The notes beneath the pieces were generated by a model that worked only from the letters and a program-made list of their open reading frames with translations, was not told the DNA's origin and did not search any database. 13,683 nt of DNA from an uncultured Clostridia bacterium (GTDB taxonomy: Bacteria > Bacillota > Clostridia > Oscillospirales > Oscillospiraceae), in NCBI GenBank assembly GCA_937907975.1, contig CALEQS010000087.1:1-13683 (forward strand), read 5' to 3'. Position numbers and translations under genes: made by a program. Every line of letters begins with the position of its first letter. The first letter of the stretch is position 1. This document shows, piece after piece, positions 1 through 6,737 of the stretch.

Positions 1-9
1 GCTGACTAA
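1..9 (+). CDS. possible last codons of rplK (50S ribosomal protein L11)
   Basis: The first nine bases read Ala-Asp-stop. L11 proteins often end in Asp, and rplK normally lies directly upstream of rplA, so this may be the tail of rplK. Two codons cannot prove it; the call rests on conserved gene order only. Confidence 0.3.
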   Translation, partial: AD

Positions 10-23
10 GGAGGTAACCGACT

Positions 24-716
24 GTGTTTAGAGGTAAGAAATATCAGAACAGCGCTAAGCTGCTGGAGAAGGGCGTCTCTTATGATCCCACTGACGCCAT
101 GGATCTGGTCGTGAAGACCGCTTCCGCCAAGTTCGATGAGACCGTCGAGCTGCACGTTCGTCTGGGTGTCGACTCCCGCCACGCCGATCAGCAGGTCCGC
201 GGTGCCATCGTCCTGCCCAACGGCACCGGCAAGTCCGTCCGCGTGCTGGTGTTCGCCAAGGGCGACAAGGCTGACGCTGCCCGCGCCGCTGGCGCTGACT
301 TTGTCGGCGATATGGATCTGGTTGAGAAGATCCAGAAGGAAAACTGGTTCGACTTTGACGTGGTCATTGCTACCCCCGACATGATGGGTGTCGTTGGCCG
401 TCTGGGTAAGGTGCTGGGCCCCAAGGGTCTGATGCCCTCCCCCAAGTCCGGCACTGTGACTCCCGACGCCGCCAAGGCTGTTCAGGAAGCTAAGGCCGGT
501 AAGGTCGAGTATCGTCTGGACAAGACCAACATCATCCACTGCCCCATCGGCAAGGTTTCCTTCGGCGCCGAAAAGCTGCAGGAGAACTTTGACGCTCTGA
601 TGGGCGCCATTCTCAAGGCCAAGCCCGCTGCTGCCAAGGGTCAGTATATCAAGAGCTGTACTCTGGCCACCACCATGGGCCCCGGCATCCGCGTGAGCTC
701 CGCTAAGATGCTCTAA
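24..716 (+). CDS. rplA: 50S ribosomal protein L1
   Basis: Ribosomal protein L1 binds 23S rRNA at the mobile L1 stalk that helps release deacylated tRNA from the E site; in several bacteria it also represses its own mRNA. The product is 230 residues, the usual length for the family. The L1 signature is clear at about residues 128-146 (GKVLGPKGLMPSPKSGTVT), followed by the typical VEYRLDK and IIHCPIGKVSF stretches near 165-185. The start is GTG at 24, chosen because AAGGAGGT at 8-15 sits 8 bases upstream and the N-terminus MFRGKKY fits the family. rplK probably lies just upstream outside the window. A hairpin follows the stop, and rplJ has its own promoter, so the L11-L1 and L10-L7/L12 units can be transcribed separately. 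Confidence 0.97.
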   Translation: MFRGKKYQNSAKLLEKGVSYDPTDAMDLVVKTASAKFDETVELHVRLGVDSRHADQQVRGAIVLPNGTGKSVRVLVFAKGDKADAARAAGADFVGDMDLVEKIQKENWFDFDVVIATPDMMGVVGRLGKVLGPKGLMPSPKSGTVTPDAAKAVQEAKAGKVEYRLDKTNIIHCPIGKVSFGAEKLQENFDALMGAILKAKPAAAKGQYIKSCTLATTMGPGIRVSSAKML

Positions 717-727
717 TTCGCCTGAAT

Positions 728-756
728 GCGGGCGTCATGTGATATGACGCCCGTTT
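728..756 (+). terminator. hairpin after rplA, likely (partial) terminator
   Basis: A perfect 10-bp stem pairs CGGGCGTCAT (729-738) with ATGACGCCCG (744-753) around a 5-base loop. Only three T follow, so termination may be incomplete. It lies 12 bases after the rplA stop, where a terminator between rplKA and rplJL is often found. Confidence 0.65.
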
Positions 757-812
757 CCAAGCGTTATTTCATCCCGTTATGGGATCTTTCTGAAAACAGA
801 GAGATAAAGCGC

Positions 813-842
813 TTGACAAAACCGCTTCTTCTCTGTTATAAT
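813..842 (+). promoter_or_regulatory. sigma-A promoter of rplJ-rplL
   Basis: TTGACA (813-818) and TATAAT (837-842) both match the consensus exactly, with an 18-bp spacer. Transcription should begin near 849-850, exactly where the L10-leader pairing begins. This is the strongest-looking promoter in the window, as expected for a ribosomal protein operon. Confidence 0.88.
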
Positions 843-849
843 ATCCATT

Positions 850-980
850 GCGTTCAAAGACAGCAGGCGCTGAGTCATCAGCATAATGGTTTGTCCCCCT
901 GCCGAGAGTGCGATCTGAAAATGCTTATATTTTCCGATTGTAGTCCTCTGCTCTTGAACGCGGAGGATTTTCTATTTTCG
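850..980 (+). ncRNA. ribosomal protein L10 leader RNA with attenuator
   Basis: The leader carries hallmarks of the Firmicute L10 leader: AAAGACAGCAGG near the 5' end, CCUGCCGAG in the middle, and a closing CUCUGCUC segment. The outer helix pairs GCGTTCAA (850-857) with TTGAACGC (954-961), extended by AGCAG (862-866) with CTGCT (948-952). A small hairpin GCTGA/TCAGC lies at 869-882. A competing stem, TCCTCTG (944-950) with CGGAGGA (961-967), is followed by TTTCTATTTT and looks like an intrinsic terminator. The two structures share bases, so only one can form at a time. In this family the L10-L7/L12 complex binds the leader to repress its own operon; how that is coupled to the terminator here is inferred. 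The region contains no gene; an open frame from 726 through it has no ribosome binding site. Confidence 0.85.
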
Positions 981-995
981 GAGGTGAAATCTAAA

Positions 996-1505
996 ATGGC
1001 TAATGCAAACGTGATCAACGAGAAGGCTGCTGTTGTCGCTGCTCTGGTCGAGCGTCTGAATGGTGCTCAGTCCGGCGTCATCGTCGACTACTCCGGCCTG
1101 ACCGTCGCCGAGGACACCGAGCTGCGCAGCGCTATGCGCAAGGAGGGCGTTGAGTACGCCGTGGTGAAGAACACCATGATGCGCCGCGCTCTGGACAGCG
1201 TGGGTCTGGAGGCTCTGGACGAGAAGCTGCACGGCACCACTTCCCTGGCGACCGGCACTGAGGATCCTATCGCTCCCATCCGTCTGGTGGCTGAGTACTC
1301 CAAGAAGCTGGGCGACAAGTTCAACCTGAAGGCCGCTTTCATGGAGGGCAAGGTCCTGTCCGACGCTGAGGTGGCTGTCCTGTCCAGCATGACTTCCATG
1401 AAGGACGTATATGCACAGCTGGTCGGCACCCTGCTGGCTCCTGTTGCCAACCTGTCCGCTGTCATGGCCGCTATCGCCGACAAAGGCGAAGCTGCTGCCG
1501 AGTAA
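996..1505 (+). CDS. rplJ: 50S ribosomal protein L10
   Basis: L10 forms the base of the ribosomal stalk: its N-terminal domain binds 23S rRNA and its C-terminal helix carries L7/L12 dimers, which recruit translational GTPases. The product is 169 residues, normal for the family. Typical L10 features are IVDYSGLTVAEDTELR near residues 29-44, VVKNTMMRRAL near 57-67, and a C-terminal stretch LVGTLLAPVANLSAVMAAI ahead of a short Ala/Glu-rich tail. The frame stays open upstream to 726, but the start is set at ATG 996: GGAGGTG (980-986) precedes it by 9 bases, MANANVINEKAAVV is a normal L10 N-terminus, and the upstream part is the L10 leader RNA. It is cotranscribed with rplL 71 bases downstream. Confidence 0.96.
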   Translation: MANANVINEKAAVVAALVERLNGAQSGVIVDYSGLTVAEDTELRSAMRKEGVEYAVVKNTMMRRALDSVGLEALDEKLHGTTSLATGTEDPIAPIRLVAEYSKKLGDKFNLKAAFMEGKVLSDAEVAVLSSMTSMKDVYAQLVGTLLAPVANLSAVMAAIADKGEAAAE

Positions 1506-1519
1506 TTCCCCGGCATTTC

Positions 1520-1546
1520 AGATCTGTTTTCAGATCTCATTTTTAA
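1520..1546 (+). other. hairpin between rplJ and rplL
   Basis: A 7-bp stem AGATCTG (1520-1526) / CAGATCT (1531-1537) with a TTTT loop is followed by CATTTTTAAATTA. It resembles a weak terminator or an RNA-processing site. rplL normally continues on the same mRNA, so full termination is unlikely; it could tune the relative amounts of L10 and L7/L12. Confidence 0.45.
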
Positions 1547-1576
1547 ATTATTTTATTAAATAGGAGGCTAATTATC

Positions 1577-1951
1577 ATGGCTGATATCAATGCTATTGTT
1601 GAAGAGATCAAGGCTCTGTCCCTGCTCGAGGTTAAGGAGCTGACCGACGCTCTGAAGGAGACTTTCGGTGTCGAGGCTATCGCTATGGGCGCTCCCGTTG
1701 CTGGTGCTGGCGCTGCTGCTGCCGAGGCTGAGGAGAAGACTGAGTTTGACGTTGTTCTGGCCAGCTTCGACGCTTCCGCCAAGATCAAGGTCATCAAGGC
1801 TGTCCGTGAGATCACCGGCCAGGGCCTGGCTGAGGCGAAGGCCACTGTCGAGGGCGCTCCCGCTACTCTGAAGGAGGCCGTGTCCAAGGACGAGGCTGAG
1901 CAGCTGAAGGCTAAGCTGGAGGAAGTCGGCGCTAAGGTCGAGCTGAAGTAA
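1577..1951 (+). CDS. rplL: 50S ribosomal protein L7/L12
   Basis: L7/L12 is the multicopy stalk protein that contacts EF-Tu, EF-G, IF2 and RF3 and stimulates their GTPase activity; several dimers bind one L10. The product is 124 residues, the normal size. Its parts can be seen in order: an N-terminal dimerisation domain (ADINAIVEEIKALSLLEVKELTDAL), a flexible Ala/Gly/Glu hinge at about 37-55, and the factor-binding C-terminal domain with EFDVVL, KIKVIKAVREITG, LAEAKATVEGAP and a C-terminal AKVELK. The start ATG is preceded by AGGAGG (1562-1567) with 9 bases of spacing. A strong terminator follows directly. The Ala/Glu/Lys richness with few aromatic residues is normal for the family. Confidence 0.97.
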   Translation: MADINAIVEEIKALSLLEVKELTDALKETFGVEAIAMGAPVAGAGAAAAEAEEKTEFDVVLASFDASAKIKVIKAVREITGQGLAEAKATVEGAPATLKEAVSKDEAEQLKAKLEEVGAKVELK

Positions 1952-1972
1952 TTCAGTTTTCATCCGAATTTT

Positions 1973-2004
1973 AAAAGAGCTGCCATTTATGGTAGCTCTT
2001 TTTC
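1973..2004 (+). terminator. intrinsic terminator of the rplJ-rplL operon
   Basis: The stem pairs AGAGCTGCCA (1976-1985) with TGGTAGCTCT (1990-1999), one G-U pair included, and is flanked by A residues and followed by a T run (1999-2003). It lies 21 bases after the rplL stop. Confidence 0.88.
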
Positions 2005-2042
2005 TATTCTCGTCCCTATCAGTATCCAAAAGAGCGCAAAAG

Positions 2043-2082
2043 GCAAAAGAGCGAGCGTATTAAAATACACTCGCTCTTTTGC
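2043..2082. terminator. bidirectional terminator between converging rplL and nitroreductase
   Basis: An 18-bp stem joins 2043-2060 to 2065-2082 around a 4-base loop. On the - strand the only irregularity is a G-U pair, while on the + strand it becomes a C-A mismatch, so it works best for the leftward nitroreductase gene, 20 bases after its stop. A/T runs flank both sides, so it can also back up the rplL terminator. Confidence 0.85.
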
Positions 2083-2102
2083 TTTACTTTTCTGATCCAA
2101 TC

Positions 2103-2648
2103 TTACTTGACGTAATCCAGCAGCACGCTGACTGGCTTGCGCACCGGTGCGGTGGGATGCTCATCCGGGTAGCCGATAGAAATCAACGCCACAACAGTCT
2201 CATCCTGCGGGATGTGAAGCAGTTCAGCAACTTTTTCCGCATCAAAGATACCCATAATGACGCTGCCTACACCGTACTCCCATGCCGCAAGGCAGAACGT
2301 CTGAGCGGCCACACCCGCATCAAATAGCATCCAGTTTTCGCCTTTGCTGGTCGTAGCAGAACCGTCGCGCTCCATGCCGCTTCTCCCCTTCACCGCAGTC
2401 AGTACGACAACTTGAGGGGCGCGCTCCAGCGTACCAGTGTTATAGGCAAAATTGAGCGTATACTCCTCTGCGATCTTTTTCTGGAGTTCTTTATTCTCCA
2501 ACACATGATAGCGGACGACCTGCGTATTCTTCCACGAAGGGGCATAGGCGGCGGCCGACACGATCTGCTCAATCGTATCGTGATCTACCAGCTTATCCTG
2601 GAACTTGCGAATGCTCCGGCGGGTAGTGATTGCTTCCAAAGTATTCAT
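2103..2648 (-). CDS. nitroreductase family FMN oxidoreductase
   Basis: A 181-residue protein of the nitroreductase superfamily: FMN-binding homodimers that use NAD(P)H to reduce nitro groups, quinones or other electron-poor compounds in the cytoplasm. The family signature opens the protein (AITTRRSIRKF, residues about 5-15, whose Arg residues contact the FMN phosphate), followed by AAYAPSWKNTQ near 33-43 and the LFDAGVAAQTFCLAAWEYGVGSVIMG helix-and-glycine segment in the second half. The C-terminal VALISIGYPDE is also typical. The frame extends 18 codons further upstream, but ATG 2648 is chosen because AAAGGAG lies about 9 bases before it and MNTLEAITTRRS is the normal start. It has its own promoter and terminator and is a single-gene unit. 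The natural substrate cannot be read from sequence. Confidence 0.9.
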   Translation of the reverse strand: MNTLEAITTRRSIRKFQDKLVDHDTIEQIVSAAAYAPSWKNTQVVRYHVLENKELQKKIAEEYTLNFAYNTGTLERAPQVVVLTAVKGRSGMERDGSATTSKGENWMLFDAGVAAQTFCLAAWEYGVGSVIMGIFDAEKVAELLHIPQDETVVALISIGYPDEHPTAPVRKPVSVLLDYVK

Positions 2649-2679
2649 ATAAGACACTCCTTTTAGGGGATATACTTTC

Positions 2680-2707
2680 ATTATAATAAACTGCCTGTGC
2701 AAGTCAA
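2680..2707 (-). promoter_or_regulatory. sigma-A promoter of the nitroreductase gene
   Basis: On the - strand, TTGACT (2707-2702) and TATAAT (2685-2680) are separated by 16 bp, 32 bases upstream of the chosen start codon. No clear operator repeat is visible. Confidence 0.75.
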
Positions 2708-2737
2708 GCTATAATAGAAGCTTTCTGAAAAGGCATG

Positions 2738-2774
2738 TAAATAGGCGGACACATCTTTGGTGTCCGCCTATTTA
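2738..2774 (-). terminator. intrinsic terminator of the Dlt-like operon
   Basis: A perfect 14-bp stem (2738-2751 with 2761-2774) begins 7 bases after the last gene's stop. On the - strand the descending arm ends in CCTATTTA and is followed by CATGCCTTTT, so the T run is broken but present. This ends the five-gene operon before the nitroreductase promoter. Confidence 0.75.
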
Positions 2775-2780
2775 TCCTAT

Positions 2781-3713
2781 TCAGTTCTGACCTGTGGTCG
2801 TAAGATAAGTCCTCAGGTCCGTATCCCAGATCTGGAATGCCGGATCGCCCCGATGATCTGTCAGCCTGGTATGCGATGCCAGATACTCTGACAGATAGGT
2901 CGTGACCTTCCGGGAACCGGCGAAATTGATATGATCGCCGTCATCCAGGCAGTCCGTACTCCAGTCCAGCCCGATTTCCTCCTGAATCAGGTTGAAATCG
3001 ATAAACTCCAAATCATACTCCTGCGCAAAAGCCTCCAAGCCATTATGAATCGCGTAGGTCCAGTTTTTCGGAGATGGAGAACTGTACAGGATCAGTTGGA
3101 TATTGTTTTCCTTACAGAGTGAGACGATCTGCTCGGCAAAGTAACGATAGAGCCAAGGCATTTTTTTCACCTGATCTGTCTCAGCCTTATAATAATCCGG
3201 GTCAGGATACGGCATGACCGTCCCATTGATATAGGCGCCTCTGGCATAATCCGGGGTATGCTCGTTTTTCTCACTGCTGGACAGATCAGGCAATACCTTC
3301 TGCCACTGCTCATGATAGCGAATAAACGGGAACAACTCGCCCAGGCTGGACGTCAAAAGTCCTTCAAACTCCGTCAGGCTGACCAGGTTTTTATAGAGAA
3401 TATCCGTCTCGAGCAGCAACACCTTAGGATGCTGCGTTTCAAGCACGGTCTGCAGATCCGCATAAAAATCCTGAAGCCGCTGCCCTGGTTTGCTCAGATT
3501 ATAGCCAGTAAATCCATCCTCACGCCAGACTTCCATAGGCTGGAACGATGCCCAGCCCTCACTGTCTCCGACGACCAGATAGTCTATCTCCCCCAGTCCT
3601 TTCAGCTGGGTCAGTTCCTCCGCTTCTTTGGGTCGGAATACCGGCCCCAGCGCAGCCATCAATGCAGCCAAAATAGCAAGGAAGAGGAATGGTTTTAAAA
3701 TTTTTGTTTTCAT
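2781..3713 (-). CDS. membrane-anchored SGNH/GDSL-type acyltransferase (DltD/AlgJ-like role)
   Basis: A 310-residue protein with a single N-terminal membrane anchor (residues about 7-26, after the positive start MKTKILK) and an extracellular catalytic domain. The SGNH nucleophile motif is VVGDSEG with Ser51, and the Asp/His pair is in DGDHINFAG (Asp258, His261), followed by a helix as in SGNH hydrolases. Proteins of this type act outside the membrane next to an MBOAT and move acyl groups onto a polymer (DltD for D-Ala, AlgX/AlgJ for acetate). It is clearly shorter than DltD (about 400 residues), so it is not a typical DltD. The frame is open to 3788, but ATG 3713 begins the anchor and has a GGGGGA site upstream. 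It starts 19 bases after the MBOAT stop and is the last gene of the operon. Polymer and acyl group are unknown. Confidence 0.82.
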   Translation of the reverse strand: MKTKILKPFLFLAILAALMAALGPVFRPKEAEELTQLKGLGEIDYLVVGDSEGWASFQPMEVWREDGFTGYNLSKPGQRLQDFYADLQTVLETQHPKVLLLETDILYKNLVSLTEFEGLLTSSLGELFPFIRYHEQWQKVLPDLSSSEKNEHTPDYARGAYINGTVMPYPDPDYYKAETDQVKKMPWLYRYFAEQIVSLCKENNIQLILYSSPSPKNWTYAIHNGLEAFAQEYDLEFIDFNLIQEEIGLDWSTDCLDDGDHINFAGSRKVTTYLSEYLASHTRLTDHRGDPAFQIWDTDLRTYLTTTGQN

Positions 3714-3732
3714 ACTCTTGCTTTCCCCCTTC

Positions 3733-5304
3733 TCAGAAACCGGCATAGATGAGGTCGGCAGGAGTATGGCCAAAGCCATAGACGCCAAAGATCAGCACTG
3801 CAAACAGCGCCGCGAAATAAAAACACCAGCGGGGCACGATGGGCCAGGCTGCAACACGTTCACGGATATGAATGCCGCGCTCGTGGAGGACACCGACGAC
3901 CAGCACCACAGCCAATGCGATCCCGGCAAGCAAATAGTCCTGAAACGTGATACCCAATGTCAGAAGTGCGCCATCTGTAATGCCGCCCTTGCCGAACCCA
4001 GTGAAAATCGAGCTGAACATCTGCCAGCCATTCGGCATAGAGGTCGCCCGGAAAAAGAGTTCACCCGTGAAGATGATCGCCAGCATTTTGACTGTCTGCA
4101 AAATACGCCACGGCCAATGGCTTCGGTCGATCCCCAACTTTGCAGTCCCGGAAGCCACCAACGGCTCGATCAGTTCTCCGGTGACGATTAATACAAAGTA
4201 GTACATGCCGTAGAACAGGTATGTCCAGCCAGTGCCGTGCCACACGCCATTGCACAGCCAGACCGCGAACAGCGGGATCAGCGTCTGTGCGATCTGGCCA
4301 TAGTGCTTGCCCAGTTTCTTGCGCGCAGATTTGCCCAGCTTTTTGATGCCGCTGGTCAAGGAAAGCGGATAGAAAATATAGTCCTTGAACCATGCGCCCA
4401 GCGTGATATGCCAGCGCCGCCAGAACTCCGACGGTGTTTTGGCGAAGAAAGGCTGGCGGAAGTTTTCCGGCAGGGTCAAGCCGAACATCTCGCCTGTACC
4501 GATGGTCATATCAATACAGCCAGAAAAATCGGCATAGAGTTGAAGCGTATAAAGAATACCGGCCAGCGCCATGACACCGCCCTGATAACCGCCCGGATGA
4601 TTAAAGAGCGTGGACACCAGGGGGCTCAACCGATCGGCGATGACCCACTTTTTAAAGAGACCCCACAGCAGGCGCTGTGCACCGAACGTCAGATTGCGGT
4701 AGGTGAGTTGTTTTCCCTCCCACAGTGGGCGGGCCAGCTCGCCATAGCGGCAGATGGGTCCTTCCATGATGATTGGGAAAAAGGACAGAAACAGAGCCAT
4801 CCGCCCGATATTCCGCTCCACCTCGATCTTACGGTAGTAGACATCTACCAGGTAACTAATGGCTTCCAATGTATAGAACGAGATACCCAGTGGAAGGACC
4901 AGATTCTTGACCGGCAGCACTTCTGACGCTGTCCAGAGATTCAGATGCGCCGCCACACTGTCATAAAATTTCAGAAAAAACAGCACTCCACCCTGAGAGA
5001 GGATACCCAGCCAGAGGATAGCGCGCCGGCGGCGGGTATTCGCTTTTTTCTCCGTCTTGCGGTCAGCCCCTGCCTTGATGCGCGCTTCACTTCGCTTCTG
5101 GGCAGCGCTCAGCCACAGCCCGATCAAAAACACGCTGATCGTCGTATAGACAATGAAAAAGCTCAGCTTATGGCTCAGCTGGATCAGGAAGGCATAGCTG
5201 GCCAGCAGCAAAACCACGCCGCGAAAGCGCTGGGGTACGATGGCATAAACCAACAGTACCCCAGGCAGAAAGACCAGCAGATATAAGAGATATGTATAAC
5301 TCAT
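3733..5304 (-). CDS. MBOAT family acyltransferase (AlgI/DltB-like)
   Basis: A 523-residue polytopic membrane-bound O-acyltransferase. It would take an acyl group from a cytoplasmic thioester and deliver it across the membrane. Family landmarks: LPLGISFYTLEAISYLVDVY near 138-156, ADFSGCIDM near 258-266, and PENFRQPFF near 279-287. The two conserved histidines are His299 in FWRRWHITLGAW and His356 in CNGVWHGTGW, the second being the supposed active-site His. These motifs resemble AlgI more than DltB. An Arg/Lys-rich cytoplasmic loop lies at about 70-94. The last residues are LIYAGF, matching the FxYxxF-type relay motif (Leu for the first Phe) with Tyr520. The start codon directly follows the carrier protein stop (TAAATG), implying translational coupling; a weak AGGAAGG site lies inside the end of the carrier gene. 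Its partners are the carrier upstream and the SGNH protein downstream. Confidence 0.92.
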   Translation of the reverse strand: MSYTYLLYLLVFLPGVLLVYAIVPQRFRGVVLLLASYAFLIQLSHKLSFFIVYTTISVFLIGLWLSAAQKRSEARIKAGADRKTEKKANTRRRRAILWLGILSQGGVLFFLKFYDSVAAHLNLWTASEVLPVKNLVLPLGISFYTLEAISYLVDVYYRKIEVERNIGRMALFLSFFPIIMEGPICRYGELARPLWEGKQLTYRNLTFGAQRLLWGLFKKWVIADRLSPLVSTLFNHPGGYQGGVMALAGILYTLQLYADFSGCIDMTIGTGEMFGLTLPENFRQPFFAKTPSEFWRRWHITLGAWFKDYIFYPLSLTSGIKKLGKSARKKLGKHYGQIAQTLIPLFAVWLCNGVWHGTGWTYLFYGMYYFVLIVTGELIEPLVASGTAKLGIDRSHWPWRILQTVKMLAIIFTGELFFRATSMPNGWQMFSSIFTGFGKGGITDGALLTLGITFQDYLLAGIALAVVLVVGVLHERGIHIRERVAAWPIVPRWCFYFAALFAVLIFGVYGFGHTPADLIYAGF

Positions 5305-5535
5305 TTAACCTTCCTGCTGGAGCCGCTGCACCATAGCCCAAATCGCCTTGGCGGAATTGAAGTTGGCGGGGATCAGCTCAGTGGGCGTCACCTGAATATC
5401 GAAGGTGTCCTCCAGCTCGCTGACCAGCTGCAGCAGAGACAGAGAGTCCAGATGGGCATCGTCAATCAGATGCTCGTCGTTTTCATAGTCGTTATCGGGA
5501 TCAATATCTTCCAGAATTTCCAGCAGTTCATCCAT
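5305..5535 (-). CDS. acyl/aminoacyl carrier protein (DltC-like)
   Basis: A 76-residue acidic carrier protein. The phosphopantetheine attachment site is Ser31 in HLDSLSLLQLVSEL, and the helix order (helix 1, long acidic loop, DSL helix 2, short helix, C-terminal AKAIWAMVQRL) fits the ACP/PCP fold. In this operon it should carry the amino acid activated by the upstream ligase to the MBOAT, as DltC does with D-Ala. The frame is open to 5589, but ATG 5535 is the start: AAAGGAGA (5544-5551) lies 8 bases upstream and the protein then has normal ACP length. It begins 35 AT-rich bases after the decarboxylase stop and ends exactly at the MBOAT start codon. It is not the fatty-acid ACP, judging by its context. 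Confidence 0.9.
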   Translation of the reverse strand: MDELLEILEDIDPDNDYENDEHLIDDAHLDSLSLLQLVSELEDTFDIQVTPTELIPANFNSAKAIWAMVQRLQQEG

Positions 5536-5570
5536 GATTGAAATCTCCTTTAAAATAAAATTTACTTTAT

Positions 5571-6737
5571 TTATCGTTCGCTGTTCCACGGATCAGTGGG
5601 CACCGCTTCCCGCACCAGACGCAGACCGTCACGGGCGGAATAGAGTGCCACCTGTGGCAGATCACGGCTCAGGAAAAGGGCGATGCCTTCCAGCGGCGAG
5701 TAGGCTCCCACCCGGTCAAAAACCAGCACGTCACCCAGCTGTGGCTCGGGCATAGGGAACTCTTTGAGCAGAATATCATTGGTGGTACACAGCGCACCAC
5801 AGATGGTATAGGGCGAAGTCTCGTCCTTCCGCTCCGGAAGGACAATCACAGGTGGGCGCTTGGTAGCCAACATCTGGCCGTAATAGTTCACCTGATGGAT
5901 GCCGCCGTCTACGATGCAGTAGTCATTGCCCAGATTGGTCTTGACATCCACAATACTGGTGGCATAGCTGCCTGAACAGGCTGCAATATAGCGTCCAAGT
6001 TCCAGCGTGACCGGTCCCTGATAACGCATCTGCTCCAGTGCTTCGCAGAGTGCCTGCTCCATCTCTGGAGCGGGATCCTTCTCCCCCTCGAAATAGCAGA
6101 CCGGCAGGCCGGGGCCGTACTCCAGCATTTCTGCGTGCCAGCCGCAGTCCCGCTCCAGCTCGTCCAAAAAGTCGTCCAGATGTGCAAGCTCCTTTTGAAT
6201 ACGCTTGGGGGACTTCTTCTGCGTGCCAGTGAAATAATGCAGTCCTTCCACTCTGGCAAACGGATGGCCGCCATGAAGGATCGCTTTGATCTCGTCGGGA
6301 TCCATGCCAAACTGGCTTCCATTGCTCAGCCGCAGCAGAACACGCACCTGCTTTTTCAGTTTTTGAGCAGCGTCAGAAATCAGAGTCCACTGGGTCAGCG
6401 ACTCAGCAGTGTAGGTGATACGCCCGCCGAAGCGCTCCATGACATAGTCCACATCATCCGGGTCCTTATAGACGCCGGAGAGCACCACTTTATCCATGCT
6501 GATGCCGCTGCGCTCGCAGATGCGGAATTCGCCGGGAGAACAGACCTCGAAGTGGTCCGACACCCGCTCCAGATCCCGGATCAGGAAGGGATTTGCCTTC
6601 ATAGCATAGCACAACTGCACTCGCTTTGGAAGCATTCTGCGCAGGCGAACCATTTTTTCTGCCGCCGCGTCGGTGTCAAACATGTAAAACGGGGTGGACA
6701 TAGTTTTGAGCGCCTGTTGAATGACAGTCCGATTCAT
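5571..6737 (-). CDS. fold-type III PLP-dependent decarboxylase (DAP/ornithine decarboxylase-like)
   Basis: A 388-residue PLP enzyme with an N-terminal alanine-racemase-like barrel and a C-terminal beta domain, the layout of diaminopimelate, ornithine and arginine decarboxylases. Lys47 in CYAMKANP is the expected PLP lysine. ELGRYIA (the family's EPGR site) and Cys317/Asp321 in GALCTTNDIL (the family's C-x-x-x-D site from the partner subunit) argue for a decarboxylase rather than a racemase. The usual HIGSQ site is replaced by YFTGTQ, so this is not a housekeeping LysA. The start overlaps the ligase stop by 4 bases (ATGA) with GGGAGG 5 bases upstream, so the two are translationally coupled. 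Its place between the ligase and its carrier recalls BtrK, which decarboxylates carrier-bound glutamate to GABA in butirosin biosynthesis, and exosortase-associated ligase-ACP-PLP sets. The substrate is unknown. Confidence 0.86.
   Translation of the reverse strand: MNRTVIQQALKTMSTPFYMFDTDAAAEKMVRLRRMLPKRVQLCYAMKANPFLIRDLERVSDHFEVCSPGEFRICERSGISMDKVVLSGVYKDPDDVDYVMERFGGRITYTAESLTQWTLISDAAQKLKKQVRVLLRLSNGSQFGMDPDEIKAILHGGHPFARVEGLHYFTGTQKKSPKRIQKELAHLDDFLDELERDCGWHAEMLEYGPGLPVCYFEGEKDPAPEMEQALCEALEQMRYQGPVTLELGRYIAACSGSYATSIVDVKTNLGNDYCIVDGGIHQVNYYGQMLATKRPPVIVLPERKDETSPYTICGALCTTNDILLKEFPMPEPQLGDVLVFDRVGAYSPLEGIALFLSRDLPQVALYSARDGLRLVREAVPTDPWNSER

Noticed and set aside
726..995. Open frame extending rplJ 90 codons upstream
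   Set aside because: It covers the promoter and L10 leader, has no ribosome binding site at its start, and the encoded sequence is unlike L10. The normal L10 start at 996 has a good binding site.
5571..6737. Calling the PLP enzyme LysA or alanine racemase
   Set aside because: The HIGSQ and EPGR sites differ from LysA, the context is not lysine synthesis, and the C-x-x-x-D decarboxylase site argues against a racemase.
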